Shown here piece after piece: positions 52,370 through 63,400 of a DNA stretch of 64,000 nucleotides. Position 1 is the stretch's first letter; every line of letters starts with the position of its first letter. The notes beneath the pieces are model-generated. The model ran no database searches and had not been told where the DNA came from. It worked only from the letters and a program-made list of their open reading frames with translations. Origin of the DNA: Phocoena phocoena (Eukaryota; Chordata; Mammalia; Artiodactyla; Phocoenidae); NCBI RefSeq assembly GCF_963924675.1, contig NC_089226.1, positions 53,151,124-53,215,123 of the forward strand. The letters run 5' to 3'. The translations under genes and the position numbers were made by a program.

Positions 52370-52505
52370 ATTATTATCCCATTTCTAAGGTTAATGAAAC
52401 TGAGGCTCAGATAGGGTATATCTCATGACCATGGTAACAAAGCAAGTAAATGGTACAGCCAGGATTCAAATCCTGGTTGATCTGATTTCAACCTCTGTTC
52501 TCTGT
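52370..52505 (-). repeat. MIR SINE, antisense
   Basis: ATTATTATCCCATTTCTAAGGTTAATGAAACTGAGGCTCAGATAGGG...GGTACAGCCAGGATTCAAATCCTGG. Confidence 0.85.
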
Positions 52506-52582
52506 CTGAAACTCCTCAAAGGGCATAGGGTTAATTCCTTCCCCACCCCGCCCCTTGAACACTGACCCAGAAGGTCTAGCTC

Positions 52583-52648
52583 ATTTGCATATTAATTGAA
52601 TGTGGTCTGAGAGAAGGGTCGCTGGTTCCCCTGTGCAGTCTGACGTCA
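52583..52648. promoter_or_regulatory. Octamer plus CRE motif cluster
   Basis: In unique DNA between MIRs: a perfect octamer ATTTGCAT (52583-52590), directly followed by ATTAATTGAA (homeodomain-like) and TGTGGT (RUNX-like), and a full palindromic CRE TGACGTCA at 52641-52648. Motif density suggests a possible enhancer; no experimental or conservation support is available here. Confidence 0.35.
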
Positions 52649-53099
52649 CATTTTTAAAATCCTAGATAAACCAATGTGTCATTTGCTGGTTCTTCTTGGT
52701 TAAGGGAAGGAGAAGGGGAAATAATTAAGTTACCTGGGTGCTTGGACTTCGATGTTCAGACTACTAATTTTTCAAGGCAGGGAACTGATCATGGATGGGC
52801 AGGAGTGATGCTTTAGTACATCAAAACCCCCTGCTTGTTGCAGACATGACAGGGGAAGTTACATCTAACGAGGAGGATGTGTATAATTAAATGTCAAAAC
52901 GTATTGTGAAAAATAGTTTTTGACTCCTCAAATCTCCCGGCAGGATTAAAAAGAGAAACTCTCTAATAACGCTGGTTCCGCCTCACAGGAGGCCAGGAAG
53001 TCGTCGCTGGCAGCCGAGACCTGAGGACAAGCGGCCTAACTGCTGGCAGCCTGTGCCTCTCCTTCCCAGCAGATGAGAACAGCCAAAGGCAATGAGGCC
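52649..53099. other. No gene recognised
   Basis: Unique DNA continuing from the motif cluster; no coding signal. Confidence 0.5.
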
Positions 53100-53225
53100 T
53101 TACCACGTGTCAGGCTCACAAATGCATGTCCGCACTCGGTCTTTGCAGTCACTATTCAATAGGTGATTTACGTCCATTTTACAGATGAAGAAAACTGAGG
53201 TTCCGAGAGCTTTAGTAGCCTGCCG
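53100..53225 (-). repeat. MIR SINE, antisense
   Basis: CGTGTCAGGCTCACAAATGCATG, TTTACGTCCATTTTACAGATGAAGAAAACTGAGGTTCCGAGAGC. Confidence 0.8.
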
Positions 53226-53344
53226 TTTGCGTTCCCTTCCCTCAACTCTCTGCTTTTGCCAATAGCCAGCTACTTCCTACACAGATCCCATAATCACAGT
53301 TGGGGGTTGGGGGGAAGGTTTAGAAACAAACAAAACTGTAAACT

Positions 53345-53580
53345 GTGAAGACTTCCATAGACATGGGTTCAAGTCCTGGCGCTCCAGAGGTGCACGCTTG
53401 GGCCATTTTCTCCAGCCTCTTTGGGACTCATCTTCCCCATCTGTAGAGCAGAAAGCTGAACTTTCAGAGTTCTCATGAAAAGTAGATGAAATAATATACA
53501 TTAGTGCTTTAAGTGAAATAATATCTGTGAGTGCCTGGCATATAGCAGGTACTCAGAAAGGGGTACTGAATTCCCATTAC
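53345..53580 (+). repeat. MIR SINE, full length
   Basis: GACATGGGTTCAAGTCCTGGCG, GACTCATCTTCCCCATCTGTAGAGC, ATGAAATAATATACATTAGTGC, GTGCCTGGCATATAGCAGGTACTCAG. Confidence 0.82.
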
Positions 53581-53744
53581 TCACTTAAAGTGGTTGCTTC
53601 TCAGATTTTTCCTGAGATCAGCTGAGAGACTTTTCATTTCTTATGGCGGAATGAATGCTTTTGTCCACGTAAATAGGGTCTCAGTCCTTGGCCAGCAGGA
53701 GACCGTGGCAGAGAGCAAGCCTGAGTGATATCATGGCCTGATCC

Positions 53745-53940
53745 CTGGGCTGGGAGTCAGCTGGGCCTAGGTGTGGGCCCTGCCTTTTCCACTTGGTAGC
53801 TGTGGGTCACGGGCCGAGTTCTCGTCTGAAACAGCAACCTCAGTTTTACTGAAACTGCGAAACCTTCATCTCTCAAGTCATTCAGCAGACCTAATAACCA
53901 CTCCACAGGACAGTGGCAAACATCAAATGAGATAAGACTC
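53745..53940 (+). repeat. MIR SINE
   Basis: GGCTGGGAGTCAGCTGGGCCTAGGTG, CACTTGGTAGCTGTGGGTCACGGGCCGAG, AGTGGCAAACATCAAATGAGATAAG. Confidence 0.68.
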
Positions 53941-54997
53941 TTTAGTAAGAAATTGAGGGAAGGGGTGAGGCCCAGTGGGAGCTCTTCTCTGAAAGCAGGG
54001 TTTTACCCCCTTTGAGGGAATGGATAGCAGTTGCTCTCAAGCTTTTGAGAGTCACAAACACTTTGCAAACCCAGCGCCAATCGTGGACCTCCCCTCACCA
54101 CACGTCTGCAATGCCTAGAAGGCATATGTGTACTATTTCAAGGGTTCGTGGGCCCCCCAAAACCCATCCACGACTCCCCAGGGGAACCTTTGGTTTGGCT
54201 GTGCTTCCCTCCCCATCCCACCTCCAAGTTGCCACACCCCTTCCTCAGCTGTTGAGGGTGGGGACTGGGTAGGTCCCCCTGTGGCTGCTGATGCTTATTT
54301 TGGGGGACCTGCTGGGATGCAACAGGAAGGTAGACAAAGCAACCACAGGTCCTCACCAAGCCAGCTGCCCATGAGGGAGCGCTGAAGAGAGACAGTGAGC
54401 CCTGAGAGATGTAATCCACGCTTACAAACCACTCTTCCCTCCATCCTCTCCTTCGGGGGTACTGTACCCAGAGAAGAAAGGACCAAGGAAGGGCTGGAGG
54501 CCAACAAAAGGCTCATCCACTAGGCCTCCACAGAACACGTACCGGAGCTACTGCCCAGAAGCGGAAGGGAGGTAGAGTTCTGGTAAACACAGGAACAACT
54601 TGAGCCACGAGTGCCTCCAAACTGGGAACTGTGCCTTCCCCCCGCCTCTGTCACCAAGGCCCAGCACAAAGGTACACAGAGTCAGTGGATGGAGGGATGA
54701 CCTTCCAGAGAGATGAAAAATGTCCGAGGATATAGATCAGATTCAGGTATCAGAGATGAGTCGAACAAGATATCCTTCAAGTCAAATTTTGGTTCCAAGA
54801 GTTGTGTTAAGTGCCGTCTTTGTCTAAATTACCTGGACCATCTTGCCGGACCTCACCCCAGACGCACAGAATCAGAATCCACTGGGGTGGGAGTGTGTGT
54901 GTGTGTTTTGTGGTGTAATTTTCCCAAGTAATGTATGTGGCCTGGCTTGGGTGTGACTTCTCTGTTTATTTTGTGAGTGGAGTGTGATCATAAAGGT
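53941..54997. other. No gene; short GT tract
   Basis: GT run at 54892-54907. 54023-54070 (AGTTGCTCTCAAGCTTTTGAGAGTCACAAAC) hints at a hAT end but nothing more follows. Overlapping frames of 86-93 codons have no motif. Confidence 0.45.
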
Positions 54998-55235
54998 TTA
55001 TCTTGGTAGCGTGATGAATCTAGGTTCAAGTTCTGCCTTAGCCACTGAATAGCTGTGTGACATTGAACAAGTTACTTGAGATAACTAACCCTAACCCTAA
55101 CCACACTTACCTCATCTATGCAATGAGGTAAAGACACAGTTAACACAAAGGCATTGTAAAGGTTAAATAGGATCCTGAGAAGAAAGTGTCCAGCCTCCAG
55201 CCTGGCACCAAGCAAGTTTCCATTAAGTATTGAGT
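54998..55235 (+). repeat. MIR SINE carrying a telomere-like insert
   Basis: GAATCTAGGTTCAAGTTCTGCCTTAGCCACTGAATAGCTGTGTGACATTGAACAAGTTACTTGAG, then a CCCTAA tract, then CTTACCTCATCTATGCAATGAGG...CAGCCTGGCACCAAGC. The tract replaces part of the usual 'aacctctctgtgcctcagttt' segment. Confidence 0.83.
55085..55102 (-). repeat. Interstitial telomere-like repeat, 3 units
   Basis: CTAACCCTAACCCTAACC on the plus strand, that is three TTAGGG-type units on the minus strand, in the middle of a MIR. Confidence 0.85.
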
Positions 55236-55319
55236 GTTACCAGTGGTGGCAGGGCCAGTAGTAGAGAAATGTTGAGAGGTTCACAGTAACCACAGGAAGC
55301 TGGCAAGCAGGTGGTCACA

Positions 55320-55440
55320 ATTGCTATTTTAAAGATGAGAAAACCGATGCTCACCATGGAGATTAGGCTCAATGGTGGAGGCCAGGACGTGAACCCAGAC
55401 ATGCTGGCTGACTCAAGAGCCCACACTCCTGGCTGTTGCG
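55320..55440 (-). repeat. MIR SINE fragment, antisense
   Basis: TTGCTATTTTAAAGATGAGAAAACCGATGCTCACC...AGGCCAGGACGTGAACCCAGACATGC. Confidence 0.7.
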
Positions 55441-55839
55441 ATTTGGAGCTGTTCCAGTAGGAACAGCTTGTTGGTGTCATGCATGGAACTAGGGCCCACA
55501 CACACACCCAGGATGTAACTCAGACAGGCCTGCACACCCCAGGACACAACTCAGATTGCCCTGGGGTGTGAGTTGGGCCAGACCTATGGTGGGGGGAACC
55601 CTTTTCCACGAAGGATCCCCCTGTACCCTCGTGAGTCTTGGAACGGACTGGGCCACTCATGTTAAGTGGCGTGCCGACACCACTTGGTGCAGGAAGATAG
55701 CTTTATCAGATGAAGGATCAAATGCAGTAAAATGCTCGGAGGCTTTGGGAAAAAACATTAGAAACATTTACCATGACATTATTGACAACCTGGTTAATAA
55801 GCCGCCTGGACTAGAGTAGCACTGCTGGTCTCAGCGGAT
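55441..55839. other. No gene recognised
   Basis: Unique DNA; an 87-codon frame at 55556-55819 has no known motif. Confidence 0.5.
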
Positions 55840-56065
55840 TTCCCTGCAGGGCTTCTCCCCGCTCCTCCTTCACTTGCGTTGCCAGTGTGTTTGGTGTGGG
55901 CCTCCTGCAGGATGGCTGTGACTCTGCCCTACATCAAGAGGGAGCTCCCCTTCCAGGCTGCGGCCTCATTCAAGGGCAAGGACTCGTTCTTTTCCATCTC
56001 TGTATCTCCGATACGTAGCCCGTGTATTGGCAATTGATAGTACTAAATAATGAATCACGTGAAGA
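55840..56065 (+). repeat. L2 3' end
   Basis: TTCCAGGCTGCGGCCTCATTCAAGGGCAAGGACTCGTTCTTTTCCATCTCTGTATCTCCGATACGTAGCCCG...AATAATGAATCA. Confidence 0.62.
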
Positions 56066-56223
56066 CTATTTCTTTCAGAAATTTACTTTCTTAAACACGT
56101 CTCCACTCATGTTTTGTCTCCTTCCATTCTTGTCTTCTCTTCTTTGTTTCTTTCTTCTCTCCACTCTCACCCCAAAGGATCCATTTTCACTCTCTGGCTC
56201 TCTCTAACAAAACAATCTAATGA

Positions 56224-56226
<3 letters not shown>

Positions 56227-56262
<36 letters not shown>
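56227..56262. repeat. (CA)18 microsatellite
   Basis: Pure CA repeat followed by T5; a likely polymorphic marker. Confidence 0.97.
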
Positions 56263-56263
<1 letters not shown>

Positions 56264-57004
56264 TTTTAATTAAAAATAAAGCTGGAGAGAAACTTTAAAC
56301 TTCATTTGGGAATCCAATTGTTAGTAATAATATTAGTTTGATTATTTTTAACTATTTCATGTATTACAGAGTCATATTTTATGTATTTTATGTATTGTAG
56401 AATGATGGTAATACTAATGTTGCTTGGAACCGCAAGTTTTAATGTAAGAAAAAAGATATAAAGGGTAAATTTTTAAAAGCTAGTAAAGATCTTGGCAAAT
56501 ATAAAGAGATTATGTAATTAAAAAAAAAAAAAAAAGAAGAACTCACAGAGTAAACTCCAACAGTTAAGTGAATCTGTCTGAATCTTGCAGGGTTACTGGG
56601 TGATTCTCCCCCATCCCCACTCCCTAGAACTCAGAGGACATATGTATTAGCAGAAGCATTCTCCTGTTAGACCGAAGGCTTGGGCTTATCCCTTTGGCCA
56701 TGCAACTATAACCATTTGTAGACATAATTCTAAACACAAAGGTGCTAAATTGGCAATAATTTAGTTCACTATGATGGTGAGCATGGCCATATCTCTCTGG
56801 GCCTCCAGGTGCTGGTAGGTATAAACGGGGGTAAAAATAGTGCCAACATCCCAAGGCTGACACAGGATTGAATGTGATAAAATGATCACAGAATAGACTC
56901 ATAGGTGTTTCTAAGGGAAGCAGTTCTAGCTTTTTCAGGCTTGTCAAATTCAAGGTGCTGCCTCCTGGGTGGTACTAATACATTGTTGAAATGCAACATT
57001 TAAT
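56263..57004. other. No gene; AT-rich
   Basis: A-run at 56520-56535. 56826-56905 has a weak MIR look (GGGGTAAAAATAGTGCC...GATTGAATGTGATAAAATG). Confidence 0.45.
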
Positions 57005-57810
57005 TCATAGAACACGTGTTGAGTGTCCAGTGGGGGAAAGCGCTCTCTAGACACAATAGATAAGAGAGATGACAAAGAACATGGCCCTTCCCTCCAGCTA
57101 CACACTGACTCTTAAAGGAGGAAAGAACAAACTTAACAAAACAAAACAAAAATCTCTAATGGAAAGTACAAGGTGATTACCGCTTTGGAAATAAAAATGA
57201 GGGGTCATCTCAGAAAGAGCCGTAATACAGCTCTAGATTGTATTGTCACTCCCAAACTTTGACTCTCTGTGCCTCGGAGGATTATACTCCCCCCACCACA
57301 TTGATGGCAGCCTTGGTCATGTGACTTATCTGTCCAAGGAAATGTTAGTGGAAGTGAATGTTCTAGTTGTAAGTAGAAGCTTTAAGATCAGTATGTGATT
57401 CCCCATGTTGTCTTTTTCCTTCTGCGCTGAGAACTGACAGTGGAGTTGAGCTGCAGCTGACCTGCAATGGCCGTAGAGAATGAGTGAAGAAAAGCAAACC
57501 CTTTGATATCAATAAGCTACCGAGATATTAGGGTCATTTGTTACTGCAGCATAACCTAGCCTATTCTGACAGACACAGACTACGAGACAAAAGAATCCCA
57601 AGGTAGAATAAACCACTGAAGCAAAGGCTTAGAGGCAGATGCAATATAGGTATCTCATGGACTGGTTGTTCAGACAGTCTATACTGGAAACACAGTGGAT
57701 AACTAAGTTGTGTGTGGCCAAGAACACATACTCAAGGAGTTTTGACCTCATTGCATACTCCGTGAGGAGCCATAAAATCATTTGGACAGGAGGGTGATAG
57801 GATCAGGAAT
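57005..57810 (-). repeat. L2, antisense, interrupted by an MLT1 LTR
   Basis: 57005-57231 (CACGTGTTGAGTGTCCAGTG, ATGGCCCTTCCCTCCAGC, GGAAAGTACAAGGTGATTACCGC) and 57578-57810 (GCAAAGGCTTAGAGGCAGATGC, AGTTTTGACCTCATTGCATACTCCGTGAGGAGCC, GGACAGGAGGGTGATAGG) are collinear with the reversed L2. Confidence 0.68.
57232..57577 (+). mobile_element. MLT1-like (ERVL-MaLR) solo LTR
   Basis: Ends in TCATTTGTTACTGCAGCATAACCTAGCCTATTCTGACAGACAC, the diagnostic older-MLT1 3' end; upstream GGCAGCCTTGGTCATGTGACTTATC and CATGTTGTCTTTTTCCTTCTGCG also fit. The 5' edge is less certain. Confidence 0.75.
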
Positions 57811-58319
57811 CCTTCCCCAAAGCCATAGAAAAACATATCCAGTGACCCTGCAGCTGATCCACCAGCCAGAAGGGCTGAGAAGCCTGCAAACTTTGGAGTG
57901 TATAAACCATATCAGCTTTGAAATCATCAGCAGGGTAGCTCATACAAACCCATAGCAGCAGAGGCCAGCTTAAAACCTCAGCCCAAAGATATTTATGTGC
58001 ATGCCCACAGTAGTCTAATTACTCTGTATCAAGTACCATGTATGAAAATACCCTTCAAGATTATAACAGGTTTAATTAAATGCACAGTGAAATCCACTTA
58101 AGATGAGCTAATTGGGTAGCACCTGATTTTCCTTCCCGCTGCATCTGACAGACACGAGGACATTTCAGGGAAAGGGCAGCACGTAAAGGGATGTTGAAGG
58201 AGACAGGAGTCAGAAGTTGGTGCCTTAGGAGCCACAGCAGGACTGAGGTTTCCCAAAGGCAGCAAAGTGGAGCTGGGAAAGGCTGGGAACAAGCCCAATG
58301 ACAACAATTCTCTCCCACC
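57811..58319. other. No gene recognised
   Basis: Unique DNA; two overlapping small minus frames (58076-58318) show no motif. Confidence 0.5.
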
Positions 58320-58790
58320 CTAGAGGGGACATTATTCCAAACCGACTCCCACCTCTATTCTTCCCCAGCTCAGTAATAGCAACTCCTACCTTCTGTTCTT
58401 CAGGTCAAAGACACTGGATTCATCCTTGGTTCCTCTTTCTTTCCATCACACCCCGTATTTGTTCTAACAGCCAGTCGCATCAGCCTGATGTTCAAAATAC
58501 AGAACACTTCTGAATATTTCTCACCACTCCATCACACGTGCCCTGGTTCAAGTCACCATCATACATCATCTAAATGACCGACACAGCCTCCCAACCAGTC
58601 TCCTGCACCTCCATCCCAGCAATCTACTCTCAGCACAGTAGCCAGAGTGACCCTCTTTTTAAAGCATAAGTCAGTTCATGTCACTCATCTGCCCCAGGCC
58701 CTCTAAGTGCTCCCAACTCATTCAAAATAAAATCCAGTGAAGGTCCTTACAGTGACTTACAAGCCTCTGTATTGTTTCCTCCACACACAA
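58320..58790 (+). repeat. L2, internal part
   Basis: CTCAGTAATAGCAACTCCTACCTTC, AGACACTGGATTCATCCTTGGTTCC, CCTCCCAACCAGTCTCC, CAGCACAGTAGCCAGAGTGACCC, CAAAATAAAATCCAGTGAAGGTCCTTACAGTGACTTACAAG: successive landmarks of the L2 ORF2 3' region. No open frame. Confidence 0.78.
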
Positions 58791-58803
58791 AGCAGATTCT
58801 AAA

Positions 58804-59038
58804 ATGGGGGTGATTAGGAGTTTGGGATTAGCAGATACGACCTACTATATATAAAATAGATAAACAACAAGGTCCTCCTGTACAGCGCAAGGAACTATAT
58901 TCAGTATCCTGTGATAAACCATAATGGAAAAGAATATGAAAAAGAATATATATGCATAACTGGATCACTTTACTGTACACCAGAAACTAACACAACATTG
59001 TAAATCAACTATACTTCAATTTAAAAATTAAAATTAAA
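58804..59038 (+). mobile_element. LINE-1 3' end, short insertion
   Basis: GATTAGGAGTTTGGGATTAGCAGATACGACC, ATAGATAAACAACAAGGTCCTCCTGTACAGCG, ATAATGGAAAAGAATATG, CACTTTACTGTACACCAGAAACTAACACAACATTGTAAATCAACTATACTTCAAT, then a (TTAAAA)n-like tail. Only the 3' UTR is present. Typical of cetartiodactyl L1. Confidence 0.92.
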
Positions 59039-59507
59039 ATGGAGGTAAAGGTTCTGATGGATGAGCTGCTTCACCTTCCCTAGGTGAGGCAAGTCCTAGA
59101 CTTCTGGACTAATACTGCCCTGGACTGGACATAGACACAAAAACGAGAATTTTTGCTCAGTAAGTTTCCAGTCTTGTTGGCAAGAGAGATGCTTAAGCTC
59201 AGATATTAGAAAGCAGTGTGACCACTGGTAAAGTTTCAAGGGAATGTCAAGAAGAAGCACCTAATCTAGTCTGTGGGGAAATCAATTTTGACAGCCGTCA
59301 GTTTTGTTTAAAGTTGATCCTTTCCGCAGTGATATTCATTATGAATTAGATAAGAAACTAATAGATTTGTTTACTGTTTAGTTAATTCATGAGTAAGCTA
59401 TAATACCTGTCAGACATTTCAGGATCATACTAAAGTCTAGGTCAGTCCCATTGCATTTCTAATCCAATCATTCCAACCCATTCTCATACTACATATAATA
59501 AGAATGC
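59039..59507. other. No gene recognised
   Basis: Unique DNA between two L1 insertions. Confidence 0.5.
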
Positions 59508-60133
59508 ATCATGGGGAGTGGATAGGCTCTTCAATAAATGGTATTCGGGATCCACCATGTATTGTGCATGGAATCCACATGCAAGAGAATGAGATTGGAC
59601 CGTTATCTTCTACCACACATAGAAAGCAACTCAAAATGGATTAAATGCAAGACCGAAAGCCATAAAACTTGTAGAAGAAAACATAGAGAAGAAGCTCCTT
59701 GCCACTGGCCTTGCCACTGATATTTTGGATATGGCACCAAAAGCTTAGGCAACAAAAGCAAAGATAAATAAGTGGTAATATGTCAAACTAAAAAGCTTCT
59801 GTACAGCAAAGAAAACACTCAACAAAATGAAAAAGCAGCCTACGGATTGGGAGAAAATATCTGTCAACCATGAATCTGATAACGGGTTAATATCCAAGGA
59901 GCTCATACATCTCAATACCATAAAACCAAACAACTCAATTTTAAAAGTGGACAAAGTACCTAAATAGACATTTTTCCAAAGAAGATATGCAAATGGCCAA
60001 CAGGTACATGAGAAGGTGTTCAACGTCACTGATCATCAGGGAAATGCAAATCAAAACCACAATAAAATATTACTCACACCTAGTAGGATGGCTATTACCA
60101 AAAAGATAAAATGTAACAAGTATTAGCAAGGAT

Positions 60134-60343
60134 GTGGAGAAAAGGAAACCCTTGTACACAGCTGGTGGGAATGTAAATTGGTTCAGCCACTGTGGAAAAC
60201 ACCTCAAGAAACTAAAAATAGAACTAACGTATGATCCAGCAATCCCTCTTCTGGAAATGAAATTAATACCCCCAAAGAGATATCTGTACTCCCATGTTCA
60301 CTGCAGCACTATTCACAATAGACAAGACTTGGAAACAACCTAA
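60134..60343 (+). pseudogene. L1 ORF2 C-terminal fragment
   Basis: One frame holds LKKLKIELTYDPAIPLLEMK and later a broken version of the 'CSTIHNRQDLETT' segment; a characteristic ORF2p C-terminal patch. Frameshifted relative to upstream ORF2 text. Not functional. Confidence 0.8.
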
Positions 60344-60566
60344 GTGCCCATGGACAGCTGAATGGATAAAAAAATTGTGGTGTATATACATATACAGCCT
60401 TAAAAAAGAAGGAAATCCTACCATTTGCAACAACACGGATGAACCTGGAGGACATTACACTAAGTGAAATGAGCCAAACACAGAAAAAAAATAACCACAT
60501 GATCTCACTTATGTGTGGAATCTAAAAAAGGCACATACATAGAAGAGAGCTGAATGGTGGTTACCA

Positions 60567-60592
60567 GGGGTGGGGTGCTGGGGGAAATGGGG
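60567..60592 (+). other. G-quadruplex motif in the L1 3' UTR
   Basis: GGGG, GGGG, GGGGG and GGGG with loops T, TGCT and AAAT. Confidence 0.8.
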
Positions 60593-60915
60593 AGATGTTG
60601 GTCAAAGGGTACAACGTTGGAGTTCCATAGGATGAATATGTCTAGAGATCTAATGTACAGCATAATGTCTATAGTTAATAATACTGTACTGAATACTGGA
60701 AACTTGCTAAGGGAGTAGATAACAAGTGCTCTCCCCGCAAAAGCAGCAAATATATATATATAAAACTATGTGATGAAATAGATATATTAATTGGCTTGAC
60801 TGTAGTATTAATATCACTGTGTATACGTATATCAAATCATCGTGTTGTATACCTTAAATATATACAAATTTTATTTTTAAAATATAAATTAAAAAAGTAA
60901 AACAAAACAAAAAAG

Positions 60916-61614
60916 CAGCAAAGGCAAAGTGTTCAGGCCCAAAAAAACAAGATCAGAATGCCCTGCTTTCCGTTTCCTGGTACACTTCTCTTATAACAGG
61001 GTCTTTCGAGGGGTCTGGCCAGAGAGTTGGACAGGTCATGCCAACCAGCTCCACAGTTCAGATGTTCCCTGGATGGCAGGAGAGGGGAATGTACCTGCTG
61101 AAGCAAAATTCCATGAAGCCAGTGACCCCAGAAGCACTTGTAAGGGGACACGGACCTCACTGTAGCCGGTATAAAGGGTTGGTCTCAGCACTGGACACAC
61201 AGTAGATACTCACTAAATAGCTCAGAGTTGCACAAAGAGGGGCTCCCTTCCCAGTCTCCAGACTTCCCCAAGGGAGATGGAGGAGTGTGGTCTGCATTAG
61301 CGTCAATTTATTCAGCATAAATATAAAATAAAATCAGTCACAGTCCCCCTGCCACTGGGCCCCTGACTGACAAACACATGGGCCGCTGGAATGGAATGGA
61401 GATAAAAGGTCAGCAGGACCCCTTTACCACATACTTGGAAAACAGAAGCACGATAAAAGCGCTGCTATTGTCGTTTTTTCCATCATGTGGTGTTTTGAGT
61501 TGTTGTTTTGTTTGAGTTTCTGCATAGTTTATTGTTAGTTATAAATCTGTAAAGTTTGGTAGAGATACAGAAATGCTAACACACACACAGCAGAGGGAAG
61601 GGAACATTTTTTTA
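60916..61614. other. No gene; weak MIR/L2 tail
   Basis: 61185-61250 (CAGCACTGGACACACAGTAGATACTCACTAAATAG) is a MIR or L2 3' end. The rest is unassigned; a frame pair at 60929-61165 mirrors itself on the other strand. Confidence 0.45.
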
Positions 61615-61700
61615 AGTTTCTTATTCAGCAAACTTGTATTGAGCATCTTTATGTAATATGTCAGATGCCTAGCTGGGCACTTTTAAATGTGCAACAAGGG
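61615..61700 (-). repeat. L2 3' end, antisense
   Basis: TTATTCAGCAAACTTGTATTGAGCATCTTTATGTAATATGTCAGATGCCTAGCTGGGCAC. Confidence 0.6.
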
Positions 61701-61717
61701 AGCCATCGAACTTCGTC

Positions 61718-61800
61718 ATCTAAACCAGGACAATTTGTGGCTAAAGGGGGCACTATTAATATTTACATCTGGGTGACTGGCGTACACCAGGACTGTCCTG
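61718..61800. mobile_element. DNA-transposon-like fragment (tentative)
   Basis: ACCAGGACAATTTGTGGC at the left and GGGTGACTGGCGTACACCAGGACTGTCCTGGTC at the right resemble the ends of a short mammalian DNA element with the 'accaggactgtcc' motif. Weak. Confidence 0.35.
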
Positions 61801-61874
61801 GTCAAACCAGAGATGCAGCCCTCCATTTGTGTGTCAATTACGTATTGTTACCCTGAACAAAGCCCCGTTCTGCC

Positions 61875-61985
61875 TCGCATTTTACCACTGAAGATGCTGA
61901 GACTCAAAGAGAGTTTGTGATGTCCTGGGTCACTTATTTGCAACCAGGACTTTCCCTCTAAAAGCTTATGCTGACTTCATCTCAC
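61875..61985 (-). repeat. MIR SINE fragment, antisense
   Basis: GCATTTTACCACTGAAGATGCTGAGACTCAAAGAGAG...TTGCAACCAGGACTTTCCC. Confidence 0.65.
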
Positions 61986-62334
61986 ATGGCAAAAGTAACC
62001 ATAATACAACAGAAAAGTGACAAAAGTTCAGCGTAAGGTGACAAAGAAAGAGGAAATACATCTAAAAGAGAAATCAGAGAAAACGTGATGGAGGAAGTAT
62101 CGTTTCTACCTGCTCCTGAGCAGTGGGGAGGATTTAGACTCACTGAGGTGGAGGTTGCACTTTCTAAGGGAGGGAGAATAGAGAAAAGGAAAAGGGAAGG
62201 GCAGGTGCTGGCGTATGTAAGACCTCCCAGGGAAAGCAGGTTCCTGCCACCCAGGATGGCCAAAGGAGAGGATCCGAATCAGTGACCTCTGACTTTTTCC
62301 TGTATTCTCAGAGAAATAGAAGCAAAGTAAGCTA

Positions 62335-62485
62335 CACAATGTGCAGGGTCCAGTGCAACATGAAAATGCAGGGCCTTCTGTTCAAAAAGTACTAAGAATT
62401 TCAAGAGGGTGCCATCAGAACATTAAACCGAGCTTGGGGTCCGTATAAGCATGGGGCCCACGAGACTGCACGCTTGCGAAGCTGA
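62335..62485. mobile_element. Old DNA-transposon-like repeat, not named
   Basis: TGCAGGGCCTTCTGTTCAAAAAGTACTAAGAATTTCAAGAGGGTGCCATCAGAACATTAAACCGAGCTTGGGGTCC is a known dispersed mammalian pattern; the family is uncertain. 61986-62334 before it holds no recognised feature. Confidence 0.5.
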
Positions 62486-63099
62486 CCTTCCATAGAAGGC
62501 TCGTTTTGCCTAAATCCTTACTGAATCTGAGCTGAGTAGAAACAGCCTGAAACACCCACTTTGGTCCAGGCAGCAGAGTAGGGAGGAGATGAAAACCCAT
62601 CGTCTGCCTCAGATAGGAGTGGAATTCCAGAGATGTGCCCAGTTGTCAGTTTGGAAGTATCACTTTCCAAGGCCCCATTCCTCCTTTCCAGCCCTGACAA
62701 GTGAAGAGGATCTTCACAGCACTATTTTTCTCATTATTTCCTCGTCTCCTTTCCTTTGGTTCATTCCCATTGTCAGTCAATATATCTTTAGGACGCAGTT
62801 TTCATCTTGAGATCTGTGGCTTCAAAAGGGCCTTTTCATGGGTACCTGGCTATTTTCTTCTTCCCTCCCAGTCCTAACAAATAGGCAGTCAGAAATCTGC
62901 ACTTGAGATCAAGAAGGAGATAGGGAAATGTATCTGTCATAAAGCAGAGGCAGGTTGGGCTCTGTTTCTGATCCCCAAAGTCTGGGCTGGACTCAGGGGA
63001 TTCTCTGTGGGTCCTGGCAGACAAGCCATGGGCATTCCATGGGGCAGTACCACTTTATGCCATTCTCCCCAGGAAGAGAAATGCAGATTTGCTGCAGAG
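62486..63099. other. No gene recognised
   Basis: Unique DNA; only short overlapping frames. Confidence 0.5.
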
Positions 63100-63400
63100 C
63101 TCGTCTGCAGTGCCTGCCATTCAAGGCCTTTGTGAGCCAGCTCCTGGTCACCTGTCCTCGCTTCTCCCCTGCCCCTGCCTAGGATGGATCTCAGGATCCA
63201 CCCAGATATTTACCCCCAATTATTCCTTATACTCTGGGCTCATAACGTTGCTCCTGTTGTGTCCTCTTCTGGAATCGCTTCACCTGCTTGATGGACAAAT
63301 CCACTTTATCTCTCAAGGCCTGATGCAAACATCTCCAACTGAGTCTGACCTGAGTGCTCAAAGTGATCGCTTGCACTGATGGCACGAGGTCAGCATTTCC
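63100..63400 (+). repeat. L2, ORF2 end and 3' UTR
   Basis: TGCCTGCCATTCAAGGCCTTTGTGAGCC, CAATTATTCCTTATACTCTGGGCTC, CTTCTGGAATCGCTTCACCTGC, TCTCAAGGCCTGATGCAAACATC; collinear with L2. Confidence 0.72.

Larger units (their letters stand above)
59508..60915 (+). mobile_element. LINE-1, sense, 1.4 kb, 5'-truncated
   Basis: Begins in the 3' third of ORF2 (GGATAGGCTCTTCAATAAATGGT), then AACTCAAAATGGATTAAATGC, CCAAAGAAGATATGCAAATGGCC, GGGAAATGCAAATCAAAACCACAATAAAATA, GGATGTGGAGAAAAGG, then 3' UTR (AGTGAAATGAGCCAAACACAG) and a terminal A-rich tail. Many stops and frameshifts. Possible duplication AGAATGC-like words at both edges are too short to rely on. Confidence 0.9.

Noticed and set aside
54023..54070. 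Possible hAT terminal repeat
   Set aside because: Only a few bases resemble CAGTGGTTCTCAA; no partner end was found.
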